Below, one piece after another: positions 23,302 through 34,700 of a stretch of 64,000 nt of DNA. The DNA comes from Hawksworthiomyces lignivorus (Eukaryota > Ascomycota > Sordariomycetes > Ophiostomatales > Ophiostomataceae). A model generated the notes under the pieces. That model was not told the DNA's origin, searched no databases, and was given only the letters and a program-made list of their open reading frames with translations. Within the stretch, counting starts at the first letter, position 1; the number at the start of each line of letters is the position of its first letter. The stretch lies in assembly GCA_002917075.1 (NCBI GenBank), contig NTMA01000060.1, forward strand, positions 124,001-188,000, read 5' to 3'. The position numbers were made by a program, and so were the translations under genes.

Positions 23302-25836
23302 ATGGATCAACCTCTGCCGGTTACGTCGGGCGACGCCGACTTGACTTGGTCCGATTGTCACGCTATGGATTCAGATGACAGCCATTCATCTTCGGCTCCT
23401 GCTTCTCGTTCACCCCAATGGGTCAGAACGGACTCTAGCTCAAGCAGCCGTTCGCTCGTGTCCGATATTTCGGCTGTTTCACTCATGTCAACTGGCCAAT
23501 TGTCGCCGATTAGCACTGGTATGGACATACCGGGCGCTGCCACTGACATAGACGGCTGCCCGTTGACGACAGTCAGCAACTTGTCCTCGGCAGCCACCTT
23601 GGAAAACACGACGTCTACATCCTCTCCAACTCTCGAGAACTCCACTTCACCTTCTTCTCATATCGACTTTAGAAGTGGCTGCGTCGATAGCCATGTCGAC
23701 TCGGACAATGCAATTCACAGTCCATCTGACAACATGGATGATATGCAGTGGGAGATGACCACTGGCGAGCAGCTGACTATACCGAAGCTGGAACCCATCG
23801 ATGAAGACAACTTTTGCCTAGATGATCTTCAGGAAGCACCCGCAAATGCCGAAGCAGGCGATGCCCAAGCCTTTGTTCATTCCAAGGCCAAACGTCCGCG
23901 AGGTCGCCCCCGGAAGCTCAGCATGACATCCGCCACGCCTGCTGCAGGAAAAGTCACCAAGGGTCGTTCTAAAACGGGGTGCATCACTTGTCGAAAGCGG
24001 AAGAAGAAATGCGACGAGGCCAAACCAAGATGTACGCAAACGAACCATGAATTCTGTGGTGTTCTACTAATTACCTCTGCTTTTTTGTCTACACACAACA
24101 GTCGCTAATAGTTGTATCTGATACAGGCATGAACTGCGAGAAAAATGCGGTTGTATGTGAAGGCTATCCTGAGAAACAAATTTGGAAAAGCGGCAAGGAG
24201 AAGGCTGAAGAAGGTAAGAAAGCTTGAGTTTTTGGTCCTGTCCTTGGCCCTGGCTCAATTCTCTACCTACACCGTATGTTCTTTCTACTCACCAGCCCCT
24301 GCAGAACTTCTCAAGAACCAGAGCCTGCCTGTCATTACAATGCAGCCCATATTCATTGGCCTCGAGACGGGAGAAGATCGCATATTTTGGAAGCACTACA
24401 ATGACCACCTCAGTGCTGTTTTCACTGTTGAAGGCGAACACAAGAACGCTTTTCAAGATATGCTTGTGCCACTTGCAACGAGGCACCAGGGAATGATGCA
24501 CTCAATTCTGTCACTAGCCAGCAGACATCTGGATTACGAAACACCATACGGGCAAAAGATTTTGCGGAGAACCACGAAGATCACTGTCGATTCCCTCGAA
24601 CGACGCGGAAGCTTTCACAGCAGCGAGGCTGTGAAGACATTATACGAAGGTGTGCGCATTGACCAGAAAGATGATCCTGATTCTAAGGATGAGCTTGCCG
24701 CCCGTTATTGTCAGATTTTGTGCCTCGTACTAGAGTCCTTAGCTGAGGGCCACAGTCCTGGGTCCCAGCGCTCGCATTATGAAGCTTTCTTATACCTGAT
24801 CCAGAATTCGCCTCCGGAAGATCCGGCTTTTTACGCCTTCATCGTCGAGATATTTTACTACCATATTTTCGCAGATGACCTAATGTACTATCCGCGCCCG
24901 CAAACTAGGCGGCTAGTCACGGAAGATACGGAGTACTGGACGCCGACGACACCTATCCACCCACCGCGGTTAATTGGCGTGGCCGATGGATTATTCAAAT
25001 ATATTGTCCAGATTACGACTATTCGCAACCGTATTCGTGCAAGAATCCAGTGCAACGCCGACCCGCGGGTAGACTATGACAGCTTGTATCGAGCTTCCGA
25101 CATCGAGGGTGAGATCCTAGAGTGGTCTCCTAGCTGGCCTGCTGGTGATAGCCGAGAGCGTGTCACACTGTTGTATAAACAGATGACGTGGCTCTATCTC
25201 AAATCCACCATATGCCCGCCGTCATCTGCCTTTTCCTCTACGTCTGCGGCAAGAATGCCCGATGCCCAAGCCGGCATCGTGATCCACGATGGGCCTCCAC
25301 GCTCTGCCACAACGAGCTGTGCATCATCGCCGTCGCCAAAACTGGAAGCCATGGTGCCTCACGATAATCACATAAATAACCCACGTCGTCATTCAATTGC
25401 GAACCCTAACATGACAAGCGGCTCTCGTCCCTTCCTACAACAGGCGGGAAATGTACTCAATCAGACGCCGAACAACACAAGCGACCTACGCGCATCTCCT
25501 CCGCCTATTCGCCGGCCACTGAACCACGAGCCTCGAGTGAGCGTTGCTGTCGAGGAGTCTTTAGTGTTAATAGAATCCTTCAAACCAAGCGACCCGGCAC
25601 AGACACTCCTTTTGATTCCTTGCGTCATTGTTGGCGCTACTTGCTACTCTCCAGCTGAGCAAGAAAGAATTCGCAATGCCATCCGCATAATTCATGGCTA
25701 TACAGGGCTTCGCAATACGAAGAAGGCGTTGGATATTCTCAACGAAGTATGGCGCCTCATGGATCTGGGGGATTACCTGGGCGCCTGGGACTGGCAAGCC
25801 GTAGCCAACAGACTCGGCGTTGAACATCTGTTTTAA
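23302..25836 (+). CDS. AT-hook plus Zn2Cys6 transcription factor (Fungal_trans_2 type)
   Basis: Three exons: 23302-24031, 24127-24213 and 24296-25836 (or 24305-25836), giving 785 aa. The zinc cluster is split by intron 1 inside the fourth cysteine codon: GCITCRKRKKKCDEAKPRC joins MNCEKNAVVC, a standard C-x2-C-x6-C layout with DNA-binding basic residues. An AT-hook core (RGRPRK) lies ~20 residues upstream. The first ~190 residues are Ser/Thr/Asp-rich. The C-terminal region (from MQPIFIGLETGEDRIFWKHY) is an alpha-helical regulatory domain of the Fungal_trans_2/DUF3468 type seen in ArcA-like regulators. It ends with the motif WRLMDLGDYLGAWDW. Targets cannot be read from the sequence. Intron 1 is 95 nt and intron 2 is 82 or 91 nt, because two in-frame acceptors are present. 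It is preceded by an exceptionally long C/T-rich upstream region. Confidence 0.9.
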
Positions 25837-26969
25837 TTCCTTAAGTCTTCTCTTTCCGTCTGGGCAGTTCCACACTCATATTTCCTTATTCGTGGCCGAT
25901 TTGGCAATCATATACCCTCACTTGTGTTTTTTCCTGCCTTTCGGATTTTTGGTTTTTTCGAAGTTGATTTTCGATCTCATCTGTATGCTTGCTTTCTAAT
26001 AATTTTCTTATTTTTCTCTCTTTCCTATTCTTCTTTTTCTTCTTCCTCTTTTCGCTCAACGTCTTCGTCTCTTCTGGTTACACGAAACAGCAGACGTATC
26101 TGCTATTTTAGTTTGCAGCATCCTCTATGTCTGAGAACAATAGTGGCCTTGCTACCCGCAGACTAAACTTCACAAAATTCGGTCCTGAGGTTATCCAAGG
26201 CAAGGGAGTCCTTAAGCTAGACGACGATACCACTTACAGACTCTGCAGATGCGTGGAGAATTGAACTCCGGTGATGACGGAAAATGGAAGAAAGCTAGAA
26301 AAGCAATACGCCACGGGCCGGGACCAAAATGGACGGAGAGATTAAGTGACAGTATGAAAACTTTGGGCACGGGAGGATTGGTTTGGGGGTTGGCATGGGA
26401 TTTTAGTGTCTGCCTTTTGCTCCGCATTTATTTCTGGAATTGGTGTGCGGTAGTCTCATCTCATGACGTATTCGGAGTTCATGTTTGGATAATGTGTCTT
26501 CTATGAATCGAATGTATTCTGTTGCGCCCTGAGCATCACCTCAGAGCGGCCATTTCGCAATTCTTATCACAAAGTATGCTTATTTCACTGGCACTCCTCT
26601 CACTCTTCTTAAGCATCTCGGGCCTTGATTATTTTTTTGTAATATATGCAAATTTTACGCTAAATTCCGACACCACCCTTTTCATTCAACATAAGATGAG
26701 GTCGAAAGTATTAAAAAAATGGACTCGTCTGAATTTCATACAACATAACCATGCAATCAGCTAACATAAGGGGTAATGAACGACAAACACAATTGAAATA
26801 GAGGTATATGCAAAAAAATCTGTGAGGATGGGGCATTGAATTCCCTTTCCCACCTTCATCTCTCCCCACAATGTTTGTCGTCGTCCACAAAATGATGGTT
26901 GCCCTCTGCTCTCTCCTTTTCTCTTTCTTTTACGCGGAGAGGATATCAAGAATCACAATATATTGGCTT
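25837..26969. other. Intergenic, convergent 3' regions
   Basis: It lies between two convergent genes and should hold both 3' UTRs. The first part is T-rich. A 15-nt element at 26255-26269 can fold like a tRNA T-arm on the minus strand, but no cloverleaf surrounds it. I see no gene. Confidence 0.5.
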
Positions 26970-28901
26970 TTACGCCGATACCACTTGGGCAGCACCGCGC
27001 TTTTCCACAATCGCCTCGCCAACTGGCCGGCCGCCAACGAATCCGTCGTGCACGCCTCCTAACGCGTATACGGGCTGGCCCCGGAGCCAGGTGGCCCGCA
27101 CGCGGCCCTGGAAGGTATGGCCTTCCCAGGGCGAGCAGCGGTTCTTCCAGCGCATATCGCCGGTGGATAGTGTCCACTGCATGCTGTCATCGAAGACGCA
27201 GACGTCGGCGTCTAAGCCGGCGCGCAGGCCGCCTTTCCGGTGGGCGAGCCCCACCTGCTTGGCGGTCGTCTGGGAGCAGAGGCGGACGATGTCGACGATC
27301 GTGGGGATGGCGGTCGCCGCGTCGGCTTGGCCATGGCTGTGGCTGTCGTTACCGCATGAGTGGCCGTGGCCCTCATGCGAACCCGCCGCCGGCGCCGCTT
27401 TTGCTGCTGCTCGCCGTGCCTCGGCGGCGGTGTACAGGATCGGCAGGCCCAGGCCCACCGAGGAGATGCCGCCCCAGGCGGCAAAGAAGTCACCGCGGCT
27501 CTCGACCTCTTCGGTCGTCGTCGCATCCGCCGCCGCCGGTGGTGCTGCTGCTGCTGGGGTGGCCACGATGACGGGCTTCGCCTCTTCTTCGCCCTCGGAG
27601 CTCGTCACCGAGATGCCCTCGTCGATGTCGACGGGCGAGGTGGTCATGGTGACAGCGGCGCCCGGCGCGCTGCCGGCCGCCGTCGCTTGCTTCTTGCCCT
27701 CGGCGGCTTCGTCGCTGGGCAGCGTCATGTCGATGCCCGAGTCGGAGTGGTGCATGCCGGGCTGGTCGCCCGGCAGAATCGCCGGCACGGTCAGCGCGGG
27801 CGGGGCGGCCAGGTGGCTCGGCAGCAGCTTCAGCTCCGGCGTGCAGGGGGAGTGGTCCGAGACGATGGTCTGGATGACGCTGTCCGTGCGGCCCAGCTCC
27901 GCCCACAGACCGTCCTGGTTGATCTGGCTGCGTATGGGCGGGCAGCACTTGTGGCGCGTGTCGCCGTCCGGGATGCCGTCGCTGGCCAGGCCCAGGTAGT
28001 GGAAGCAGGTCTCGGCGGTGATGTGGACGCCCTGAGCGCGCGCGGCGCGCAGGATGGGAATGCACTCGGTGGCCGACAGGTGCACGATGTGCAGGTGCAG
28101 GTTGGGCGCGCGAGGCGCGAGCCAGACGATCTCCTCGATGGCGCAGGTCTCAAAGACGGGCGGCCGGCTCTCGAGGAACGTGCTGTAAGCGCTGAGCGTG
28201 CCGTGCGGGGCGAGCGGGGCCAGCGACGTCTGCACGTCATCGCCGACGGAGTCGGTGATGGGCGGCAGCATCTCGGCGTGGAACATGAGCGTGGTGTCGA
28301 CGTCCTTGAGCGTGTCCATGGCCAGCGCAATGTCCCCGGAGCTGACGGCGGGGAATTCGTCGACGCCCGAGTGGATCAGGAAGCCCTTGAAGCCGCGCAC
28401 GCCGGCCTCCACCAGGGGCAGCAGCTGGTCCGCGTTGCCCGGGATGATGCCGCCGTAGAAGCCCACGTCGACCCAGCACTGGCCGCGGCTGGCGGCCAGC
28501 TTCGCCCGGAAGCCCTCCAGCGTGGTGGTGGGCGGGATGGCGTTGAGGGGCATGTCGACGACGGTGGTGACGCCGCCAGACGCCGCAGCGCGCGTGCCCG
28601 TGTAAAAGCCTTCCCACTCGGCGCGGCCGGGCTCGTTGAGGTGCACATGCGCGTCGACGAGGCCCGGCAGCAGCAGGTTTGGTGAGTAGTCCACATATTG
28701 TGTGGTAGCAGTGGGGAAGCTAGAGGCGGGCAGGACTTCGGGCACAACCGACAGGATCTTGCCCGTCTGTGGGGAAATGGTGATAGTGGCGGGTGTAAGA
28801 ATAAGCGAGTTGTCTGGCCGGGTGAGGACGGCCCGGGTCGAGACAAGCACGACCAGCTGTGGCTGCTCCTCCGCCGCTGGGGTCTGGATAGCTGGTATCA
28901 T
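26970..28901 (-). CDS. DAL1: Allantoinase with a large low-complexity insertion
   Basis: Single-exon protein of 643 aa in the cyclic amidohydrolase family. Allantoinase opens the hydantoin ring of allantoin to allantoate in purine-nitrogen use. Metal and catalytic signatures are in order: HVH at 85-87 in LVDAHVHLNEPGR, the carbamylated-lysine candidate K172 (RGFKGFLIHSG), H208 (FHAEM), H271/H274 (HIVHLS) and D349 in SDHSPC. Family members are usually ~460-510 aa. The excess is a Ser/Ala/Pro/Glu-rich insertion at ~362-468 between the catalytic Asp and the conserved RGDFFAAWGGISSVGLGLP block, plus a His-rich stretch at ~509-524. The gene is much more GC-rich than its flanks. The C-terminal MRWKNRCSPWEGHTFQG segment is typical for the family. 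All key residues are present, so I expect an active enzyme. A dihydropyrimidinase-like activity is a weaker alternative. Confidence 0.93.
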   Translation of the reverse strand: MIPAIQTPAAEEQPQLVVLVSTRAVLTRPDNSLILTPATITISPQTGKILSVVPEVLPASSFPTATTQYVDYSPNLLLPGLVDAHVHLNEPGRAEWEGFYTGTRAAASGGVTTVVDMPLNAIPPTTTLEGFRAKLAASRGQCWVDVGFYGGIIPGNADQLLPLVEAGVRGFKGFLIHSGVDEFPAVSSGDIALAMDTLKDVDTTLMFHAEMLPPITDSVGDDVQTSLAPLAPHGTLSAYSTFLESRPPVFETCAIEEIVWLAPRAPNLHLHIVHLSATECIPILRAARAQGVHITAETCFHYLGLASDGIPDGDTRHKCCPPIRSQINQDGLWAELGRTDSVIQTIVSDHSPCTPELKLLPSHLAAPPALTVPAILPGDQPGMHHSDSGIDMTLPSDEAAEGKKQATAAGSAPGAAVTMTTSPVDIDEGISVTSSEGEEEAKPVIVATPAAAAPPAAADATTTEEVESRGDFFAAWGGISSVGLGLPILYTAAEARRAAAKAAPAAGSHEGHGHSCGNDSHSHGQADAATAIPTIVDIVRLCSQTTAKQVGLAHRKGGLRAGLDADVCVFDDSMQWTLSTGDMRWKNRCSPWEGHTFQGRVRATWLRGQPVYALGGVHDGFVGGRPVGEAIVEKRGAAQVVSA

Positions 28902-31900
28902 CTTTTATGCAGGATCGAGTGTATCTTTCCGGGGAGGCTTATCAAACCACCCTTGTGATTGGAATGGTCACAGCGCCGGGCTTAACCAGATGCAGTTATA
29001 GATAAAAGATGAACCCGGGGAATCTAGCCACGGATCGATCTCCAGTAATCTGGGGTTCTCCAGGGGGCGGATGTAAAGAAGAGATAGGCGGATATATTGA
29101 TGTAAGGGGGGAATGAAGCAGAAAAGGTGCTGAGAGTTTGGTTCGTATTTTCCTAGAGCGCCAGCTTATCTACAAAGAGCGAACGACACAAAGCCGACGG
29201 AAAATAAGGACGTTGATAGGTGTGCCGGTATGTAGATATAAGCCAAAAGATAAGAACTGTGGAGGGAACGGCCGGTTGACAACGAAAGAAGCATATGATA
29301 AGGAAGACGCCGATGATAAGGAGGGCTGCTGCTGGTGGGTATATTATATGTTTGGGAGATCCCCAGGAATCAGAGGTGCAACGAGGGTGGAACTGGAAAA
29401 AGAAGGTGGATTTTCACGAAACAGACCAAAAACAATCAAAAACTTGGGGAGTCCATGACATTAAAAACAAGCAAAGAAAGAGAAGATAGCAGAAGAAAAG
29501 GAAAAAAGGAAGCTAGCGGAAGGTCCACCGCTACGACACAAGCGAGAGGCCATTTACGTGCCGCCGAGAATCCGTCTAAGCCCACCTCGGGACGACCATT
29601 GTATTTCTTACAATTTTTAGGGCTGCCCGATTATCGTATTTGCCAGCAATGCTCTTCTTCTCCGGCTGGTCCCCTGTGGGGACATTGGCGGGAACGTTGG
29701 TCGTTCGTCGTTGACCGTCAAAGTTTGCCTCCCGAAGTCTTGTCTCTAAAACCAGCCCGCGGGCGAGTCTTATCTTCATCCGCCCATATCGACAAGACGG
29801 CGGGGTCCAGATTCAGCATCTGTCAGAGCCAAGAGGAGCACCATGCTGGAGAAGCATGGAGGAACTTTGAGCGGGCATGGAGCAATTCCTGCTCTTGCGT
29901 TTGATTTTCCATTTTTGCAGTTCCAATGCAGCTCAGCGGCTGCGTCGAAGAGGGCTGCTCTCTCCCTCCATCTCTGTCTGACCATCCTGTGATAGGAGAA
30001 AAATCTAGAAAGGCCGAGCGAACTACTGTCTCTGGGGTGAGCTGCAAAACGGCTAATTTGCTTTTAGCATTGGTCTTATCGCATCAGGGAGGACCGGCTT
30101 ATGCTCTGTATCGTTGAAAAAGGTTGAAAGACTTTGAAGGCGATAGTGGCACCTTTCCTTATCAAGGGCTCCGGGTATTCCTTCGCATGCAGAACATCGA
30201 ATCCCGGTTGTCGGACACATGTCGTCTGTCAAGTGGAGACCGTCCAACGCAAATTGCGCCGAGATGATTGGCTGACAGCAATATGTACGTAACGACTGGA
30301 AAAAGGACCCTTACTTGCATATGCACAACGCTGTACTCCGTCATTACCCATCGCTGTGGCACTATTATTCAGAAACTACGCTAGGAGGTCGCCGACAGCA
30401 CACAACGCCCGGGACAGAAGGTCCTGCCCTTCCTGAGCTTCTAGCGGGCTTGTGCACTAGTTAATACCACTTGGTGCAGGCAAAAAGAATTAGGACAAAA
30501 CTCCCTGTTTTTCCCGGCTACGGCACCGCCATATCTCTCGCTGGCAGACCAATCAACCAGATCAGACGACCCTATAAGAACGCATTTTTGCCGTGTTTGT
30601 GTTTCCATCGAGTAACAACGTCGCCGCTAATCGAGTAACGATCGAGTAAACCAGCCACTTTAATCGAGTAAATTGGTTTGATTTCCAGCTTTGGCGCTTT
30701 TCTGACGCTATTTTGGTTCCTTGGTTCTCTCTTTAAAAACTCTTCATGCGGATCCCAGGACTCTCGCTTTCCTTCGCTTTTCGTTTTCCCCAGGTCTCTA
30801 TCGTCGATCCTCGGTGAAGTTGCTGTTTTTCTGTGGATGCTGCTTCTGCTTGCCGACGATAGTTTCAGAGAAAAGATTGGCCGAGGAGACCGAGAAGAAG
30901 ACGAACGCCAATATATTTCCATGCGGCTGATGTTGCTCTGCTGCTTCGTGTTGAGCTCGTGACCAAGTTCAGACGTCTATTTCTTCGCTGTTATTCTCTG
31001 CCAATTCCCTACTGGGTCCGGGTCTGGATGCTCGTGTCCTCTTTTTCCGCGCCTTTGTTACCTAATGGTAACCTTCGTCGTCAATGGCATCTTGACGGGC
31101 ATATCCGACACCGCCCCAAAGCGCTTCTTTCATCTCCTTCACGATGATCACTGTGGGTTATTGGTTCGGGGTCTGTTTTCACGTGTTCGAGCATCGTCCG
31201 CGGATATGCGAAAAACGAAAGGCGGCCCATCCACCCGGCATCAGACACATTGCCAAACGAACGTCGACCGCTCCGGTGCTGATTGCAACCTGAATCACGA
31301 AATTCAGAGAGTCGTCTTTTTAGGTGATTGTATGTTATCCTATTGGCTGTAACCTGCCAGTTTACGTTTCGTCTGTGACAACCAGGCGCACTTTTTTTGC
31401 CGGACCTGCAGCTCTGTGAAATGCCCTGCGCCTCCAGCCACGATATGTCAAGGATCGCATTACTGGACAAATCAGAAACGAGACACCCCGGCGCATTGAG
31501 AATCCCGTAGAACAGCGCTAGAACCACAGCATGGAATTGGGCAGCGAGACACGATCCCCTCGGCCTGGCCTCCAGTATCAACGCAGCATTAGGTCTCGTA
31601 AATCCTTGTATTGTCCTCGTAAATCTTGAATTTTGTAAATCCTCAACCGTAGCAGCTCAAGACAAAGCTAGAGGCAGAGTAGACAATTTTGCATCATCGT
31701 GACGCTCGCGAGCGGGCGTGCCGTGGTTGGTTTCCTGTCTTGTCACACAGCGAATCAAATCCGTCAATTATCTGCCTGCCGGGAGACAAAGAGACCAAAC
31801 ATGACGCGGCGTCTGCTTCGCAGATTCCATGGGGCTCTTATTAAGCCTCATAACGAGTTTTTCTCGTGATGCAATTTGGTTTTTGATCACCGCTTGGGAG

Positions 31901-32335
31901 CTTATGATAATGAGCGTAGCGAAAATTAAGGAAAGACCGTTGTTTTTGTATGTTGTACTTGAAGCTAAACATTGTGCTTTTCTGTATCCAGGTGGAGAGA
32001 TATATGCTTATGAACAACAAAATAAAACATCACTATATTTGTCTCTAAAACGAGTATGAGCGGGTTCAAGTCTCGTGTCTGAAAAATCACATAACTCCCA
32101 GCAAGTCTGCCTTGCCATGGCCTCTTCCTTTTATCCTCATCCATATGCATGCTTTTTTTTCTTCTTGTGTAATGAATTCAGCGCGCTCTCTTTAACTCTC
32201 CCCTTGTTGTCGACAATAGCGACTCAGGGGACTTTTTTTCTTATTTCTCCTTTTTTTTTTTTGGGAATATACTTCTTGTTTGGCGTAGTTCCTATCGTAC
32301 AGCATGTCCTTTGGGAACGGTAGATCGCACGCTGC
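28902..32335. other. Gene-free interval
   Basis: It lies between the allantoinase start and the COQ1 stop, about 3.4 kb. No open frame has coding-like composition. It contains a cluster of four ATCGAGTAA repeats (30607-30671) and one ACTCCGT motif (30333). The 300 nt nearest 28902 should hold the allantoinase promoter. Confidence 0.45.
30607..30671 (+). repeat. Four direct copies of ATCGAGTAA
   Basis: The 9-mer ATCGAGTAA starts at 30607, 30630, 30641 and 30663, with unequal spacing of 23, 11 and 22 nt. The flanking bases differ, which speaks against a simple recent tandem expansion. Confidence 0.8.
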
Positions 32336-34060
32336 TCACTTTTGCCGTTTCAGCGTCTTCACCGCCATCTCAATCAGACCGTCCTTGGCCTCACTCGGCG
32401 GGAACGCATCGATCGCGGCAATGGCCTGCTCTGCGTAGTCCTCGGCCAGCGCCCGTGTCTGCTCGACACCGTCTGTTGAGAGGACAATCTCACGGGCCTG
32501 TGTAATTTGTTTAGCATGCGAACGTACAGAGATTCAAGTAATTTGAGCGGAAAGGGAGGAAAGACAAAAAAGATATAGAAAAGGGAAAAAAGGGAAAAAA
32601 AAAAAAAAAACAGTTCTTACCCTTCGCACATCGCCCGGCTGGCTGAATTTGCGGCCCACGAGAACGCCCAACTCGGGGCGATCGCGCCAGGCGAAGAGCA
32701 GGGGCGCGGTGGCGAGGCCGAGCTCGAGGTCGGCGCCGGCGGGCTTGCCGAGCTCCTTGGCGGAGAGGGTGTAGTCGAGCATGTCGTCGACGAGCTGGAA
32801 GGCCAGGCCGAGGTTCTTGCCGTAGCTGTAGGCGGCCTCGACGGTGGCGTCGTCGACGCCGCCGAGGAGGGCGGCGGCGCGGCAGCTCTTGCTGATGAGC
32901 GACGCGGTCTTGAGGTACGTCTTCTGCAGGTAGTACTGCAGCGTGGCCTCGCTCCAGACCGGGTTCGCCTCGTCGCTGGCCGTGTTCTTGAGCTGCATGA
33001 ACTCGCCCTCGACCAGGTTGGCGATCACCGTGGCCAGCAGCTCGACCACCTCGGCGTTGCGCAGCCGCGCCAGCGCCACGGACGCCCGCCCCAGAAGGAA
33101 GTCGCCCGCCAGCACGGCCATCTTGTTGCCGAACTCGAGGTTGGCCGACGGCGCGCCGCGCCGCGACTCCGAGTGGTCAATGACGTCGTCGTGCAGCAGA
33201 GAGGCCGTGTGGATCAGCTCCGTGATCTCGGCCAGCCGCCGCTGGGACGGCAGGATCTCGGGCATGCTGTCGTCCCCGGAAGTGGGGAGAGCAGAGGCAG
33301 ATGTGGAGGTAGAGGAGGAGGAAGGAGAAGATAAGGATGCGAGCACTGGACTGGTAGCGGTGGCGGCGGCTGCTGCTGCTGCTTTTGCGGGGTCAAGGGC
33401 GGCGGCGGGTGCGGACCACGAAGGGTTGAAGTCGGATAGGACGCCGAGCGGGGAGAAGGAGGCGTCCACGCCCGCGGACGCCGCCTGCAGCGGCAGCTGC
33501 TGCTGCCCCGCCGCGAAGGCGCTCTGCTGCGGTGCGTGCGGCTGCGGCAGCTGCGGCGCCTTGGGGCAGAGGAAGGTGGCCCGCGACATCAGCAGCACGA
33601 TGAGCGGCCGCATGTGCTTGCCCTCGGCCTGCGTGTAGTACTTGGCGGCCCGGTCGAGCGATGGGTGGCCCGAGCCCAGCAGCTTCCGCACATCGCCGAT
33701 CAAGAACTTCATCTCCTTCGCCACCACCCGCAGCGGGTCAATGGTCATCTCGTTCTTCTTGGCGCGGTTGATGGCGTTCGAGACGATGTTGCCCGCTACC
33801 GACACGGCGGCCGCCCATGCTGACGAAGGCCGGCGGTTTGCCATATGGCTGCTGTGGTTGTGGTAGTAGCATGGCGGCAGATGCCGCGCTGGCCGTGGCC
33901 GTCCGCTGTCGGGTGTGTGCAGAGATCGTATTGTGGAATGAGCCGCGGCACAAAGCGATGCCGGTCTGGCTGCTGCAGCGTGCTGTCGGCGCAACACGGC
34001 CGCGGCGCTGTGCATTGAGCTCAGCGGGACGCCCTTGGCGCCGCCAAAACGCGCCGCCAT
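32336..34060 (-). CDS. COQ1: Polyprenyl (hexaprenyl-type) diphosphate synthase, mitochondrial
   Basis: Two exons: 34060-32621 (480 codons) and 32497-32336 (53 codons plus stop), giving 533 aa. The 123-nt intron has donor GTAAGA and a long pyrimidine tract after it. The enzyme condenses isopentenyl diphosphate units to make the ubiquinone side chain. The first aspartate-rich motif DDVIDH is at 291-296, followed by SRRG. The second, DDMLDY, is at 425-430. GKHMRP at 147-152 and the GDFLLGRAS segment are also family-typical. The N-terminus (~1-75) is Arg/Ala/Ser/His-rich, as expected for matrix import. Residues ~168-265 are a Pro/Gln/Ala/Ser-rich insertion between helices, making the protein longer than the yeast enzyme. 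The last exon restores the conserved C-terminal helices ending TLKRQK. It starts head-to-head with the Vma12-type gene. Confidence 0.95.
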
Positions 34061-34700
34061 GGCCGCTCCGAAATTTCGCGGGCGTCCTTCACCGAATCAG
34101 TTTCTGGCTCGGCTGCGGATCGTCTCTGGCGCCTCTTGTAGTCGCCGCAGTCACAAGCGAGGGAGCTGCCGCTCGTTGATTTTTGTTCGTCTTCAAAGCA
34201 GAGGAGAATGGACCTAAGGCATTGACAAACTGAACAGGAAGCTGCAAAATCGAGAGAGGGGAATAGCGAGTCGTCCGGGCGTATGGAGCAAGGGCAATGG
34301 CTTCGGCCACTTTCGTATTACGATCTGTCTATGGTTCGATCTAGATTTTTTTCTGCTATTTTGTCCCACCAGAAAACACGCCTTTTCTGCTATATCGAGG
34401 TGTTGCTGAGCTAGGGTATGAACCAATCACTGTCCGTCTTTTCTCCCGCTTGTTCCCGACGAGCTTCTGTGTGGCTGGATGCTGACCTTTAGAGGGATCC
34501 ACTGGGATGCGGGACGGACGCAGCAAAAATTCCCTCTCGGCGCTATGTATTACGCAGTACGAGATTATGTACGCTCTGTATCGATAACGATAGCTGCCTG
34601 TAATGATCTAGTACGTCGTATCTATCTATTTTTTTTTAATCCACGTAGCGAACATCTCAACGCGTCATCAACTAAGCACTTCTGCCCGCTCCCGCCTATC
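34061..34700. promoter_or_regulatory. Divergent promoter between COQ1 and the Vma12-type gene
   Basis: The 640 nt between the two start codons must serve both genes. No open frame here looks coding. I cannot point to a specific TATA or activator site with confidence. Confidence 0.5.

Noticed and set aside
26255..26269. tRNA T-arm-like element (minus strand GGAG-loop-CTCC with TTCAATT)
   Set aside because: No matching 5' acceptor arm, D-arm or anticodon arm within 100 nt upstream, so no cloverleaf can be drawn.
31081..31581. 166-codon open frame on the minus strand
   Set aside because: Composition is not coding-like, no recognisable motif, no splice sites extending it.
32053..32085. GGTTCAAGTC resembling a tRNA B-box
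   Set aside because: The upstream 80 nt contain no A-box and cannot form acceptor or anticodon stems.
33214..33817. Long open frames on both strands inside COQ1
   Set aside because: They are shadows of the GC-rich low-complexity insertion of COQ1.
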